Shown: positions 1 to 8,174 of the stretch, piece by piece
Layout: each line of letters opens with the position of its first letter
Position numbering within the stretch: the first letter of the stretch is position 1
Origin: Glaciihabitans sp.
GTDB lineage: Bacteria > Actinomycetota > Actinomycetes > Actinomycetales > Microbacteriaceae
Assembly: GCA_025463785.1 (NCBI GenBank)
Contig: JAODBD010000003.1
Span: 589,287-642,547 of the forward strand
DNA length: 53,261 nt
Direction of reading: 5' to 3'
Position numbers and translations under genes: made by a program
The notes under the pieces: generated by a model
What the model was told of the DNA's origin: nothing
The model's input: the letters and a program-made list of their open reading frames with translations, nothing else
Database searches by the model: none

Positions 1-2
1 TC

Positions 3-179
3 GCCGGGACGGATGCCGACAAGGTCATCGCGCGTACCGTGCCCGAGGGATCGGATGTGGCGATCACCGTCGTCGGCCTTCGAACGGTTGGCGACGGTAG
101 CGCCAGTGCGCTGGGCCAGGAGGCTCTGGAGGACGACGAGGTCAGTCTCTGGCTGGAGATCCCGCGCGCTGCTGTGTGA
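3..179 (+). CDS. 3' end of an unrecognised protein (partial, 5' end outside the window)
   Basis: An open frame enters from the left edge and stops at a TGA at 177-179, giving about 58 C-terminal residues. The visible part is acidic and hydrophilic, contains the stretch VPEGSDVAITVVGLRTVGDG and ends in LWLEIPRAAV. No signal, membrane segment or family motif is visible, so no function is assigned. It is oriented towards accE and is separated from it by a long non-coding stretch. Reading-frame continuity and codon use (C/G third positions) suggest a real gene end. The competing frame starting at 13 runs into the 15-bp repeats and has low-complexity translation, so I rejected it. Confidence 0.5.
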   Translation, partial: AGTDADKVIARTVPEGSDVAITVVGLRTVGDGSASALGQEALEDDEVSLWLEIPRAAV

Positions 180-225
180 GTGGCAGGCGAGGGCTCGCGA
201 TAGCACGTGGCGCGCTGAGTTCGCA

Positions 226-315
226 GCGCGACTGAACATTGTGTGGCTGAACGCAGTGTGGCTGAACGTTGTGTCGCTGAACGCCGTGCGACTGAACGCC
301 GTGCGACTGAAACAG
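226..315. repeat. Six tandem copies of a degenerate 15-bp unit
   Basis: Units of the form GYGYGRCTGAACGYN are head to tail at 226-240, 241-255, 256-270, 271-285, 286-300 and 301-315. CTGAA is invariant and most changes are at unit positions 4-6 and 13-15. The array lies just after the stop of the partial gene. A short related motif (GTGCACGCAAGAG or GTGCACGCAATAG) follows at about 322-385. There is no spacer structure, so it is a minisatellite-like array and not CRISPR. Confidence 0.8.
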
Positions 316-381
316 AGTGGTGCACGCAAGAGGGCTTTGCACGCGACAGTGCCGTGCACGCAAGAGGCCGTGCACGCAATA

Positions 382-417
382 GGGCCGGAGAGGCTGTAAC
401 AGCCAATTCTCCGGCCC
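382..417. terminator. Strong hairpin, candidate terminator (no T tract)
   Basis: A 10-bp perfect stem (382-391 with 408-417, GGGCCGGAGA/TCTCCGGCCC) encloses a second 5-bp hairpin (392-396 with 400-404). It lies 200 bp past the partial gene's stop. There is no T run on either strand, which is common for actinobacterial terminators. Confidence 0.5.
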
Positions 418-429
418 CATGCAAGACCC

Positions 430-464
430 GGGTCAGGGCACCAACCCGAATAGTGCCCTGACCC
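430..464. terminator. Second hairpin, candidate bidirectional terminator
   Basis: An 11-bp perfect inverted repeat, GGGTCAGGGCA (430-440) and TGCCCTGACCC (454-464), flanks a 13-nt loop. It is 12 nt after the first hairpin and is followed by a C-rich stretch, not by T residues. Confidence 0.5.
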
Positions 465-473
465 GCCCCCAAG

Positions 474-505
474 CAATTGGCCCGCTTACCCTAGTCGGCC
501 AATTG
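474..505. other. Third inverted repeat in the same intergenic region
   Basis: A 9-bp perfect inverted repeat, CAATTGGCC (474-482) and GGCCAATTG (497-505), flanks a 14-nt loop. Its AT-rich outer ends and GC-rich inner part could equally be a protein-binding palindrome. Role unknown. Confidence 0.5.
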
Positions 506-918
506 TCTGGTGGTGTAACTCAAAGAGAGACACCTAGCACGATCAATAGTGCCGTGTTGTGACGGTACTGCAAAGTCGTCATTTAGGGGGACATCCGGGG
601 GACAATTTGCCAATCGGGGTACGAATTGGGTCCCTTTTTCAGCCATTCTCGGCTCCTAACACAACGGAAACCGGGGTACATTTGGCGCAATTCGGAGGTT
701 TTCGACGGTGTGACGGGAGTAGAACGACCTGTTTCGCACCGTTTACCTACGAAATCAGTGTATTTTTGCGTACCTCCGCGCTGAATCCGCTGAGTGAGCG
801 ATATCACGCCACTTTTTTGCGGGGTACGCTCAATTCTGGCGCCGGATGTTCGGCAGGCGCTTTCCCACCACCCGACGTCGCGCGGTCCAGGCCAGCGGTC
901 CACGTGAGCGGGCCGACG
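506..918. other. Non-coding, AT-richer stretch upstream of the accE stop
   Basis: No convincing gene is seen here. The stretch has lower G+C than its neighbours, several T runs (for example near 634 and 815) and three occurrences of GGGGTAC followed by an ATT-containing segment (about 617, 673 and 822). The long plus-strand frame beginning at 559 runs on into the antisense of accE/accD and shows no coding signature. The stretch may hold the 3' end of the carboxylase transcript. Confidence 0.45.
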
Positions 919-1152
919 CTACCCGCCGAAGCTGCGCCAAGCTCCGCGGCCGGGGTTCAGCGGCTCGCGGAGAGCGCGCTGCGATCGCTGCCACGCGTTC
1001 GGCCCGAAAAGGTCGCGACGGCCGTGTTCCGCAGCCAGTTCGTCGAGCACGCCCGAGAGCACCGCCGTGATCGCTGCCATCTCTTCGGCATCCGGATTTC
1101 CCGAAATGACGACGACCTCTGGCTCGAGTTCTGCTGCCGCTTCGTCGATCAC
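919..1152 (-). CDS. accE: Acyl-CoA carboxylase epsilon subunit (AccE)
   Basis: This is a 77-residue protein. The GTG start overlaps the accD stop in a GTGA arrangement, so translation is probably coupled. The N-terminal part, [20 protein letters not shown], matches the short conserved core of actinobacterial epsilon subunits (V.x.G.P..EE.AA..A.L). The C-terminus has W..S.R......[10 protein letters not shown], the usual Trp/Arg/Pro-Gly tail. Family knowledge: epsilon subunits stabilise the complex between the biotinylated alpha subunit and the beta carboxyltransferase that makes malonyl- or methylmalonyl-CoA. The much longer frame reading upstream to 1593 is the antisense-side continuation inside accD and is not the gene start. 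Confidence 0.85.
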   Translation of the reverse strand: MIDEAAAELEPEVVVISGNPDAEEMAAITAVLSGVLDELAAEHGRRDLFGPNAWQRSQRALREPLNPGRGAWRSFGG

Positions 1153-2783
1153 AGCGGGATGTTCCCGTGCTTCTTCGGCGGCTGGCTGGCGCGCTTGGTG
1201 CGCAGGGCCCGCAGCGCCTTGACGACCGCGACGCGGGTCGCGGCCGGCTCGATGATTCCGTCGAGCTCTCCGCGCTCCGCAGCAAGGAACGGGGATGCCA
1301 CGTTGTAGGTGTACTCGTTGGCGAGGCGTGTGCGCACTGCGGCGACATCCTCGCCCGCCGCCTCGGCGGCCTTGATCTCGTTGCGGTACAGGATATTGAC
1401 GGCGCCCTGTCCGCCCATGACGGCGATCTCGGCGGTCGGCCACGCATAGTTGAGGTCTGCCCCGAGCTGCTTGGAGCCCATCACGATGTATGCGCCCCCG
1501 TACGCCTTCCGCGTGATGACCGTGACAAGCGGCACCGTGGCTTCTGCGTACGCGTACAGCAGCTTCGCACCGCGGCGGATGACGCCGGTCCACTCCTGGT
1601 CGGTGCCCGGCAGGTAGCCGGGCACATCGACGAGCGTGAGGATCGGGATGGAGAATGCGTCACAGAACCGCACGAAACGCGAGGCCTTCTCGCCAGCCTC
1701 GATATTGAGCGTGCCAGCCATGGCCTGCGGCTGATTGGCGATGATGCCGATCGAGCGCCCCTCGACCCGACCAAAACCGATCACGATGTTCGGCGCGAAC
1801 AGCGGTTGAACTTCAAGGAAGTCTGCGTTGTCGACAATGTGCTCAATAACCGTCTTGACGTCGTAAGGCTGATTCGGCGAATCCGGGATGATGGTATTCA
1901 GCCTGCGATCCTCGTCCGTGATCTCCAGGTCGACTTCGCTCTCGTACACGGGGAGTTCGGCGAGATTGTTGTCCGGAAGGAAGCTGAGGAGCGTGCGCGC
2001 GTAGTCGAGCGCGTCATCCTCGTCGCTGGCAAGCCAGTGCGAGACGCCCGAGATCTTGTTGTGGGTAAGTGCGCCGCCGAGTTCCTCCATGCCGACGTCT
2101 TCGCCGGTCACGGTCTTGATGACGTCGGGGCCGGTCACGAACATCTGCGAGGTCTTGTCGACCATGATTACGAAGTCGGTCAGCGCGGGGGAGTACACGG
2201 CGCCGCCCGCCGCCGGTCCCATGATGATCGAGATCTGCGGGATGACGCCGGAGGCCTGCGTATTCCGGCGGAAGATCTCGCCATACTTGCCCAGCGCGAC
2301 GACGCCTTCCTGAATGCGCGCGCCACCCGAGTCGAGCATCCCGATGATCGGTACCCCGGTCTTCAGTGCGAGGTCCATGACCTTGATGATCTTCTCGCCA
2401 GCGACCTCGCCGAGTGAGCCGCCGAAGATGGTGAAGTCCTGGCTGTAAACAGCGACCTGGCGGCCGTGGATTGTGCCGGTTCCGGTGACAACAGCGTCGC
2501 CGTACGGGCGGTTCTTCTCCATGCCGAAGGCGTGCGTTCGGTGACGAACGAACTCGTCGAGTTCGACGAAGGAGCCGTGGTCGAGCAGCTGGTCGATGCG
2601 CTCGCGGGCGGTCTTCTTGCCCTTCCTGTGCTGCTTCTCGATCGCGGCTTCGCCGCTCGCCGTCACGGCCTCGTGATAGCGCACCTTCAGGTCGGCCAGC
2701 TTGCCGGCAGTCGTGAACATGTCGGGGTTGGTATCAGACGGCTGCGGAGTCACCACGGCGTCGGGGGTGTTGTCAGGGGTCAC
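1149..2783 (-). CDS. accD: Acyl-CoA (propionyl/acetyl-CoA) carboxylase beta subunit, carboxyltransferase
   Basis: About 544 residues, the normal length for AccD5/PccB proteins. It transfers carboxyl from carboxybiotin to acetyl- or propionyl-CoA for fatty-acid and branched-lipid synthesis. Recognisable blocks are TTAGKLADL near the start, [41 protein letters not shown], the acyl-CoA-binding [60 protein letters not shown] and the C-terminal PPKKHGN.PL. I chose the GTG at 2783 because a TAGGCT -10 box lies exactly 7 nt upstream. A longer frame starts at 2849. AccE overlaps it downstream. No alpha chain is in the window, but birA, which would biotinylate it, is nearby. Confidence 0.95.
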   Translation of the reverse strand: MTPDNTPDAVVTPQPSDTNPDMFTTAGKLADLKVRYHEAVTASGEAAIEKQHRKGKKTARERIDQLLDHGSFVELDEFVRHRTHAFGMEKNRPYGDAVVTGTGTIHGRQVAVYSQDFTIFGGSLGEVAGEKIIKVMDLALKTGVPIIGMLDSGGARIQEGVVALGKYGEIFRRNTQASGVIPQISIIMGPAAGGAVYSPALTDFVIMVDKTSQMFVTGPDVIKTVTGEDVGMEELGGALTHNKISGVSHWLASDEDDALDYARTLLSFLPDNNLAELPVYESEVDLEITDEDRRLNTIIPDSPNQPYDVKTVIEHIVDNADFLEVQPLFAPNIVIGFGRVEGRSIGIIANQPQAMAGTLNIEAGEKASRFVRFCDAFSIPILTLVDVPGYLPGTDQEWTGVIRRGAKLLYAYAEATVPLVTVITRKAYGGAYIVMGSKQLGADLNYAWPTAEIAVMGGQGAVNILYRNEIKAAEAAGEDVAAVRTRLANEYTYNVASPFLAAERGELDGIIEPAATRVAVVKALRALRTKRASQPPKKHGNIPL

Positions 2784-2796
2784 TCGAGTCAGCCTA
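2784..2796 (-). promoter_or_regulatory. Leaderless-type -10 box for accD
   Basis: On the minus strand TAGGCT (2796-2791) is followed by 7 nt and then the GTG at 2783. This spacing predicts transcription starting at or next to the start codon. It supports the shorter accD start. Confidence 0.55.
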
Positions 2797-2852
2797 GCGA
2801 CGGATGGGGGGCCACACCCGTTGTCGGAACCCTCCAAATAACGGTCCACGCC

Positions 2853-3617
2853 CTAGCGGCGACTACCAAAGCGGCGGCGCAGACCCCATCTCGTGACGCC
2901 CATCATGGCTTCGATCACGACGCTGCGACTCATCTTGGAAATCCCGGCCTCGCGGTCATGGAACATGATTGGCACCTCGAGAATCGGATACCCGGCGTCG
3001 AACACCCTCACTGCCATCTCGATCTGGAACGAGTAGCCGCGCGAGTCGACTCCGGGAGCAAGCTCGGTCACGACGTCGACGGGGTACGCGCGGTAGCCGG
3101 CCGTGACATCCCGGACGGGGATGCGCAGCGCAACCCGGGCATACGCGTTCGCAGACCGGCTGAGCCACATGCGGCGGCGTGGCCAGTCCGAGACTGTTCC
3201 ACCGGTGACGTAGCGCGAGCCGATGACGAGACCCGGTTTCGGCGACGCAGAGACCAGGAGGTCGAGCATTGCGGGCAGCGCCTCTGCCGGATGCGACCCA
3301 TCGGCATCCATTTCGACCACAATTTCGTAGTCGTGCTCGTTCGCCCACGCGAAGCCGGCCAGGTATGCCCGCCCGAGACCTTCTTTGCCCGCGCGGTGCA
3401 ATACGCGGATGCGCGGATCGGATGTGGCGAGGCGATCGGCAATCGCGCCCGTCCCGTCCGGGCTGGCATCGTCGACGATCAGGACGTCGACACGGTGGAC
3501 GGTTTCGACGAGATGTCGCACAACGCGTTCGATGCTGTCAGCCTCGTTGTAGGTCGGGGTGATCACGAGAACACGGCCCCAGGACCGCTTCGACCCGTCG
3601 GGCACCGCGTCTGGCAT
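2853..3617 (-). CDS. Polyprenol monophosphomannose synthase (GT2, DPM1 type)
   Basis: A 254-residue soluble GT2 enzyme expected to transfer mannose from GDP-mannose to polyprenol phosphate on the inner membrane face. Motifs are VLVITPTYNEADSIERVV at the N-terminus, VLIVDDASPDGTG, GKEGLGRAYLAGF, the metal site VEMDADGSHP, GSRYVTGGTVSDWP, VRDVTAGYRAY and a C-terminal REAGISKMSRSV. These match bacterial Ppm1/Dpm1 catalytic domains. There is no fused apolipoprotein N-acyltransferase domain, unlike M. tuberculosis Ppm1. A TAAGTT -10 box sits 6 nt before the ATG, diverging from birA. The mannosyl-phosphopolyprenol product could feed the polytopic GT-C-like protein at 20308 or protein mannosylation. 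Confidence 0.9.
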   Translation of the reverse strand: MPDAVPDGSKRSWGRVLVITPTYNEADSIERVVRHLVETVHRVDVLIVDDASPDGTGAIADRLATSDPRIRVLHRAGKEGLGRAYLAGFAWANEHDYEIVVEMDADGSHPAEALPAMLDLLVSASPKPGLVIGSRYVTGGTVSDWPRRRMWLSRSANAYARVALRIPVRDVTAGYRAYPVDVVTELAPGVDSRGYSFQIEMAVRVFDAGYPILEVPIMFHDREAGISKMSRSVVIEAMMGVTRWGLRRRFGSRR

Positions 3618-3629
3618 GGTTTCAACTTA
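3618..3629 (-). promoter_or_regulatory. Leaderless-type -10 box for the mannose synthase
   Basis: Minus-strand TAAGTT (3629-3624), then 6 nt, then ATG at 3617. It lies back to back with the birA -10 box, making a compact divergent promoter. Confidence 0.5.
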
Positions 3630-3648
3630 CCCGGTCAGCGGGGTCGAT

Positions 3649-3661
3649 TATGCTCGTGCCG
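3649..3661 (+). promoter_or_regulatory. Leaderless-type -10 box for birA
   Basis: TATGCT (3649-3654), then 7 nt, then ATG at 3662. An upstream in-frame ATG at 3650 lies inside the -10 box, so it is unlikely to be used. Confidence 0.5.
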
Positions 3662-4465
3662 ATGGACCTCGATCGAAGCAGTTCACTCGTGCCAGACCTC
3701 CTCATACTGCCGGAGGCCGGGTCGACCAATGATGTGCTCGCGGCGCTCGCTGCGGAGGGTGAGGCCTCGAACTTCCAGACCGTTGTGACGCTGAACCAGA
3801 CCGGTGGCCGAGGCAGGCTTGGGCGGGTGTGGGTTGCCCCGCCGGGCAAGACGGTCGCCGTGTCTGTGCTGCTTCGACCGGTATCTCCGTCAGGGGTGCC
3901 GCTCGGCATCGAACAGTTTGGCTGGCTGCCGCTCATCGCGGGCGTCGCGATGTCCCAGTCCATCGACGCCCTCGTCGGGGCGCGCAGGACGCGGCTCAAA
4001 TGGCCCAATGACGTTCAGATCGATGGACTAAAGGTGTGCGGCGTCCTCGCCGAACTCGTGCCGTCGGCAGACGCGGTAATCATCGGCGCGGGCGTCAACC
4101 TGACCCTTGAGGCCGACGAGCTGCCCACACCGACGGCTACCTCGCTGGCCGTCGCCGGCGTCGGTGTCCGGGGAGACGAGTTGGTCGACCTGGTTCTCAG
4201 TGGATACCTCGGGGCGCTTCGTGAACTGGTCGACAGGTTTGTCGCGGTGGGCCTCGGGGGCGGCGGTAGCGGCATCCAGCAGCTGGTTTCTACCTGGTGT
4301 GTGACGCTCCGCCAGGAGGTGCGCGTGCAGTTGCCGGGAGGCGACGACCTGGTCGGCACCGCGATGAGCATCGACGACACCGGCAGGCTCGTGGTGCGTC
4401 GATCAGTGGATAGCGTGCTTCAGGCTGTCGCAGCAGGAGACGTGACGCACCTGCGGTATGAATAG
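3662..4465 (+). CDS. birA: Biotin--[biotin carboxyl-carrier protein] ligase
   Basis: A 267-residue group I biotin protein ligase that adenylates biotin and attaches it to the carboxylase alpha subunit, the partner of the adjacent AccD/AccE. Motifs: the substrate-binding AGSTNDVLAAL near residue 20, the biotinyl-AMP loop GGRGRLGRVWVAPPGK, KWPNDVQIDGLKVCGVL and IIGAGVNL. The C-terminal SH3-like domain begins around residue 215 (RVQLPGGDDLVGTA). There is no N-terminal helix-turn-helix, so it should not repress transcription as E. coli BirA does. The gene continues into the PH-domain gene after a 3-nt gap, consistent with an operon. Confidence 0.93.
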   Translation: MDLDRSSSLVPDLLILPEAGSTNDVLAALAAEGEASNFQTVVTLNQTGGRGRLGRVWVAPPGKTVAVSVLLRPVSPSGVPLGIEQFGWLPLIAGVAMSQSIDALVGARRTRLKWPNDVQIDGLKVCGVLAELVPSADAVIIGAGVNLTLEADELPTPTATSLAVAGVGVRGDELVDLVLSGYLGALRELVDRFVAVGLGGGGSGIQQLVSTWCVTLRQEVRVQLPGGDDLVGTAMSIDDTGRLVVRRSVDSVLQAVAAGDVTHLRYE

Positions 4466-4468
4466 GAC

Positions 4469-5005
4469 ATGTCCGCAGACGGTCAGGTTCCCGAGAGTGT
4501 CGTGGCTCGCCTGCGCCCACACGGGCGGGCGATGTTCTGGCCGAGCCTTGCGCTCATCCTGATCGTTGGGTTCGCCGCCTACTTCTACGGGCAGTTTCCC
4601 CAAACCTGGGAAAACCTGGGGGTGCTCGTCGGCGCTGCTCTGCTTGCGCTGCTGCTGTGGGTTATTCCGCTGTTTGCGTGGCTCGGCCGCAACTACACGC
4701 TGACTACTCGCCGGATCGTGCTTCGGAGCGGATTCCTGGTGCGAGTGCGGCAGGAACTCCTGCACAGCCGCGGGTATGACGTGACCGTGCGTAAGACGGC
4801 ACTGCAGAGTGCCTTTGGCAGCGGCGACGTGCAGATCAATACCGGGCTCGATCATCCCGTCGTCCTTCGCGACGTGCCCAACGCCGATCTCGTTCAGGCT
4901 GCGCTTCACGATCTGATGGAGGAGAGCCAGAACAGCGTTTCGACGCATCGGCAGCAGGAGGCTTCGCGGCCGTCCGACGAAACCACGATCTGGGGTACGC
5001 GCTAG
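4469..5005 (+). CDS. Membrane protein with bacterial PH domain (YdbS/DUF304-like)
   Basis: 178 residues. Two hydrophobic segments lie at about 22-40 (WPSLALILIVGFAAYFYG) and 50-72 (LGVLVGAALLALLLWVIPLF). A bacterial PH-type beta domain follows, with the hallmark YTLTTRRIVLRSGFLVRVRQEL and later SGDVQINTG. The C-terminal 25 residues are polar and probably disordered. It is 3 nt after birA with an AGGAC ribosome site, so it is probably co-transcribed. Homologues sit beside birA in many actinobacteria; their biochemical role is not established. Confidence 0.85.
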   Translation: MSADGQVPESVVARLRPHGRAMFWPSLALILIVGFAAYFYGQFPQTWENLGVLVGAALLALLLWVIPLFAWLGRNYTLTTRRIVLRSGFLVRVRQELLHSRGYDVTVRKTALQSAFGSGDVQINTGLDHPVVLRDVPNADLVQAALHDLMEESQNSVSTHRQQEASRPSDETTIWGTR

Positions 5006-5022
5006 CGATCGACGTTTGTTCA

Positions 5023-5059
5023 GCGCCGGTTAGTCGAAGCGGCGCGCGCTTCCTAGGAT
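5023..5059 (+). promoter_or_regulatory. Hairpin followed by a -10-like box before ugd
   Basis: GCGCCG (5023-5028) and CGGCGC (5040-5045) form a 6-bp stem with an 11-nt loop after the PH-domain gene. TAGGAT at 5054-5059 follows as a likely -10 box. The predicted leader to the GTG at 5111 is about 45 nt with a GGAG ribosome site. Confidence 0.4.
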
Positions 5060-5110
5060 GGTTCCGGCGTTCTCGTCGCGGACGAAACGTGATCACCGAA
5101 CGGAGTCGCT

Positions 5111-6421
5111 GTGAAGATATCTGTCATTGGCTGTGGGTACCTGGGTGCCGTCCATGCTGCGTGCATGGCTGAGCTCGGGCACGAGGTCATTGGGGTCGAT
5201 GTCGACCAGTCAAAGATCGACGCGCTCACGGCGGCACATGCGCCGTTTTTCGAGCCGGGTTTACCCGAGTTGCTGGCGTCCGCCAACGCGTCCGGTCGGC
5301 TCCGGTTCACGACTGACATTGCCGAGGTTTCGGATGCCGACGTGCATTTCATCGCGGTTGGTACGCCCCAGAAGAAGGGCGAGTACGCGGCCGACCTCAC
5401 CTACGTGAATGCTGCCGTAACGGCGCTGCTGCCGCATCTCCGCGATGGTGCGCTCGTCGTCGGCAAGTCCACGGTTCCGGTCGGGACGGCCGCCCGGCTC
5501 GCTGAACTGGTCGCGTCCGCGCCCGTCAGCGCTTCGCTGGCGTGGAACCCCGAATTCCTGCGCGAGGGCTTTGCGGTCAAAGACACTCTTGGTCCTGACC
5601 GCCTCGTTTACGGAGTGCCAGCTGGTGAGGCGGGCGAGCGCGCGACGGCCATCCTGGACGAGATCTACGAGGTCGCCCTTTCTCGCGAAACCCCCCGAAT
5701 CATCACCGACTACGCGACGGCCGAACTCGTGAAGGTCTCGGCAAACGCGTTCCTGGCCACCAAGATCTCCTTCATCAATGCCATGGCAGAGATCGCCGAG
5801 GCAACCGGCGCCGACGTCACCCAGCTTGCGGATGCGATCGGCCACGACAACCGCATTGGACGCCGCTTCCTGAACTCCGGTCTCGGATTCGGCGGCGGTT
5901 GCCTTCCCAAAGACATCCGCGCGTTCCGGGCTCGGGGCGAAGAGCTGGGCCTCGGGGCCTCGCTCGCGTTCCTCGGCGAGGTCGACGCGATCAATCTTCG
6001 CCGTCGTGACCGGATGGTCGAGATCACGCGCGAGGCGCTTGGCGGCGACGTGCGAGGTAAGCGCATCGCGGTGCTTGGCCTCGCGTTCAAGCCGGACTCC
6101 GACGACGTTCGCGACTCGCCGTCGCTCGATGTGGCGATGCGACTGCGGGCCGAGGGCGCAACGGTCGTCGCGACCGACCCGGAGGCCGTCGAGACGTCGC
6201 GGCGCCAGCATCCCGAACTCGACTACGTCGCGACCGCGCAGGAGGCCGCGACCGGGGCGGATGCCGTGCTGGTCCTGACTGAGTGGAAGCAGTTCCGTGA
6301 TCTGATGCCCGCAGATCTCGAGGTTGCTGCTGGCCGGGTCATCCTCGACGGCCGTAATTGCCTCGACCGCGACCGATGGCGTGCTGCCGGTTGGCTATAC
6401 CGGAGTCTCGGCCGCCCCTAG
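5111..6421 (+). CDS. ugd: UDP-glucose 6-dehydrogenase (UDP-glucose/GDP-mannose dehydrogenase family)
   Basis: 436 residues, normal length. It oxidises UDP-glucose to UDP-glucuronate with two NAD+. The N-terminal Rossmann motif is ISVIGCGYLGAVHAACMAEL with GVDVD after strand 2. Later blocks are GKSTVPVGTAARL, WNPEFLREGFAVKD.L.PDR, a central helix ELVKVSANAFLATKISF.N, the catalytic-Cys motif GFGGGCLPKDIRAF near residue 262, and the C-terminal VLGLAFKPDSDDVRDSP. The closest alternative is GDP-mannose dehydrogenase; the FLREG.A..D motif favours UDP-glucose. The start is GTG with GGAG upstream. The 3' end overlaps gtrA on the other strand by 27 bp. Confidence 0.92.
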   Translation: MKISVIGCGYLGAVHAACMAELGHEVIGVDVDQSKIDALTAAHAPFFEPGLPELLASANASGRLRFTTDIAEVSDADVHFIAVGTPQKKGEYAADLTYVNAAVTALLPHLRDGALVVGKSTVPVGTAARLAELVASAPVSASLAWNPEFLREGFAVKDTLGPDRLVYGVPAGEAGERATAILDEIYEVALSRETPRIITDYATAELVKVSANAFLATKISFINAMAEIAEATGADVTQLADAIGHDNRIGRRFLNSGLGFGGGCLPKDIRAFRARGEELGLGASLAFLGEVDAINLRRRDRMVEITREALGGDVRGKRIAVLGLAFKPDSDDVRDSPSLDVAMRLRAEGATVVATDPEAVETSRRQHPELDYVATAQEAATGADAVLVLTEWKQFRDLMPADLEVAAGRVILDGRNCLDRDRWRAAGWLYRSLGRP

Positions 6422-6904
6422 TGCGTCTTCTCGTACAGATATTTCGGTCGCAGACTTGTGCGGGCGCTTCCCGGCCCCCGTGCGCTTGGGATTGAACACC
6501 CACAAGCGGTAGAGCGCGAACCGGAAGAGCGTGCCGAGTGCCAGGCCGACGACGTTCGCCGAGATGTTGTCGGCAAGCTGCGATGTGTAGCCGAGAACGT
6601 AGTGCGAGATCCACAGGCAGCCGAGGCCGATGCCCATACCGACGAGGCTGACGACGAAGAACTCAATCGCCTCGGAGAGCGGATGCTTGCGCGCCTCCTT
6701 GCGGAAGGTCCAGTACCGATTTCCCAGCCAGTTGATGACAATGGCGATGCTGGTCGACACGACTTTTGCCCACACCGGGCCCTCGTGAATCTGCGTTGGG
6801 CTGAAGACGGTGACGCGAAGGACGTTGAAGATGCCGACATCCACCACGAAACCGACCGCGCCAACGACACCAAACCTGGCGAGTTGAGCTATCAGTGTGC
6901 GCAT
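6395..6904 (-). CDS. GtrA-family membrane protein
   Basis: 169 residues with four predicted membrane helices at about 8-30 (FGVVGAVGFVVDVGIFNVL), 40-58, 85-104 and 110-130, the layout of the GtrA/DPMS3 family. The motif FGVVGAVGFVVDVGIFNVLR and the WLGNRYWTFR loop are typical. GtrA proteins are thought to assist transfer or flipping of polyprenyl-phosphate-linked sugars; the mannose synthase at 2853 is a possible partner. It is convergent with ugd and overlaps its last 27 bp. The 110 bp to purK form a divergent promoter region with TAGGCT on the minus strand. Confidence 0.85.
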   Translation of the reverse strand: MRTLIAQLARFGVVGAVGFVVDVGIFNVLRVTVFSPTQIHEGPVWAKVVSTSIAIVINWLGNRYWTFRKEARKHPLSEAIEFFVVSLVGMGIGLGCLWISHYVLGYTSQLADNISANVVGLALGTLFRFALYRLWVFNPKRTGAGKRPHKSATEISVREDALGAAETPV

Positions 6905-7014
6905 GCGATGGCCGAATCTTTGGGGAACAATGGGGTACGAACCTAATTAGCCTAACCAGCGAAATCCGCAGCTTTGCTGAATGGCGGCAGAGCACAATCG
7001 AGAGGTTTTCTGCG

Positions 7015-8124
7015 ATGAAAGTCGGTGTAGTTGGCGGCGGACAGCTCGCTCGCATGATGATTCCACCCGCAATCGCGCTCGGAATCGAACTGAGAGTCCT
7101 TTCAGAAACCGACGACAGTTCGGCCAATCTGCTTCGTTCAGGCTCTGTTGGTGACTACCGGGATGCCGAAACGGTGCTCGAATTCGCCCGCGGTGTGGAC
7201 GTAATCACCTTCGATCATGAGCATGTACCCCAGGACGTTCTGGCTCGACTGGTCGAGAACGGCGTGGCCGTTCATCCGTCGCCCGCTGCATTGGCCGTTG
7301 CCCAGGACAAGCTGCTCATGCGCGAAAAACTTGCGGAGCTGGGGATGCCGCTGCCGGACTGGGCGCGCATCTCGTCTCCCGCAGACCTGGCGGCGTTCCT
7401 CGCCGAGCACGGTGGCGCTGCCGTCGTCAAGACACCCCGCGGCGGCTACGACGGTAAGGGTGTGCGAGTCGTACGGGATGTTGCTGAGGTGGAGGACTGG
7501 TTTGTCGCGGGCGACGATTTGCTCGCCGAAGAGCTCGTGGAGTTCCGGCGGGAGCTTGCGCAGTCGGTCGCGCGGCGTCCCTCCGGCGAGATCAGCGTGT
7601 GGCCAGTGGTCGAGTCTGTGCAACGGGATGGGGTGTGCGCCGAGGTAATCGCGCCGGCGCCGGCCTCGAGTGGCGCTGTCGCCGATCTCGCCGCCGACAT
7701 TGCCGTCACGATCGCCGAGAAGCTTGACGTGACCGGGGTTCTCGCCGTTGAGCTGTTTGAGACGACGGACGAGCGACTGCTGATCAACGAGCTCGCCATG
7801 CGGCCGCATAACACCGGCCATTGGACCATCGACGGCTCTCGCACCAGCCAGTTTGAGCAGCACCTTCGGGCGGTACTCGACCTGCCACTCGGCGCAACGG
7901 GGATGCACCGCAACTGGAGCGTCATGGTCAATATCCTGGGCGGGCCGATCAGCACCCGATATGCGGCAGTCATGGCCGAACAGCCGACCGTGAAGTTCCA
8001 CGACTACGGCAAGGTGGCTCGCACGGGGCGAAAGGTTGGGCACGTAACCGCCATCGGCAACGAGCTGGATGAGGTCGTTTACCAGGCGCGGGCGGCTGCC
8101 GTGCCGGTTTCTTTGACTGAGTGA
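7015..8124 (+). CDS. purK: N5-carboxyaminoimidazole ribonucleotide synthase
   Basis: 369 residues. It makes N5-CAIR from AIR, ATP and bicarbonate in purine synthesis, the substrate of PurE just downstream. The N-terminus is VGVVGGGQLARMMIPPAIAL, the signature of PurK. The ATP-grasp domain shows KTPRGGYDGKGVRVV, EELVEFRRELAQSVARR and LINELAMRPHNTGHWT near residue 265. I chose the ATG at 7015 because MKVGVVGGG begins there and AGAGG lies 9 nt upstream. An in-frame extension to 6895 has no homology. It ends 63 nt before purE. Confidence 0.95.
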   Translation: MKVGVVGGGQLARMMIPPAIALGIELRVLSETDDSSANLLRSGSVGDYRDAETVLEFARGVDVITFDHEHVPQDVLARLVENGVAVHPSPAALAVAQDKLLMREKLAELGMPLPDWARISSPADLAAFLAEHGGAAVVKTPRGGYDGKGVRVVRDVAEVEDWFVAGDDLLAEELVEFRRELAQSVARRPSGEISVWPVVESVQRDGVCAEVIAPAPASSGAVADLAADIAVTIAEKLDVTGVLAVELFETTDERLLINELAMRPHNTGHWTIDGSRTSQFEQHLRAVLDLPLGATGMHRNWSVMVNILGGPISTRYAAVMAEQPTVKFHDYGKVARTGRKVGHVTAIGNELDEVVYQARAAAVPVSLTE

Positions 8125-8174
8125 AGGTCGTGGACACGCAGTCATCCATGAGCGCTCTCGCCGGACCGCACGCT

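Noticed and set aside
226-315. CRISPR-like array
   Set aside because: Units are 15 bp, contiguous and without spacers, and there are no cas genes in the window.
13-399. A 128-codon plus-strand frame through the 15-bp repeats
   Set aside because: It competes with the better frame ending at 179 and translates the repeat array into low-complexity Leu-Asn pentapeptides.
559-1308. A 249-codon plus-strand frame between the repeats and accD
   Set aside because: It is antisense to accE and the 3' part of accD from 919 on, and its translation has no family resemblance. The upstream part is AT-rich and lacks coding bias.
1167-2417. A 416-codon plus-strand frame
   Set aside because: It lies entirely antisense to accD, whose carboxyltransferase motifs are unmistakable.
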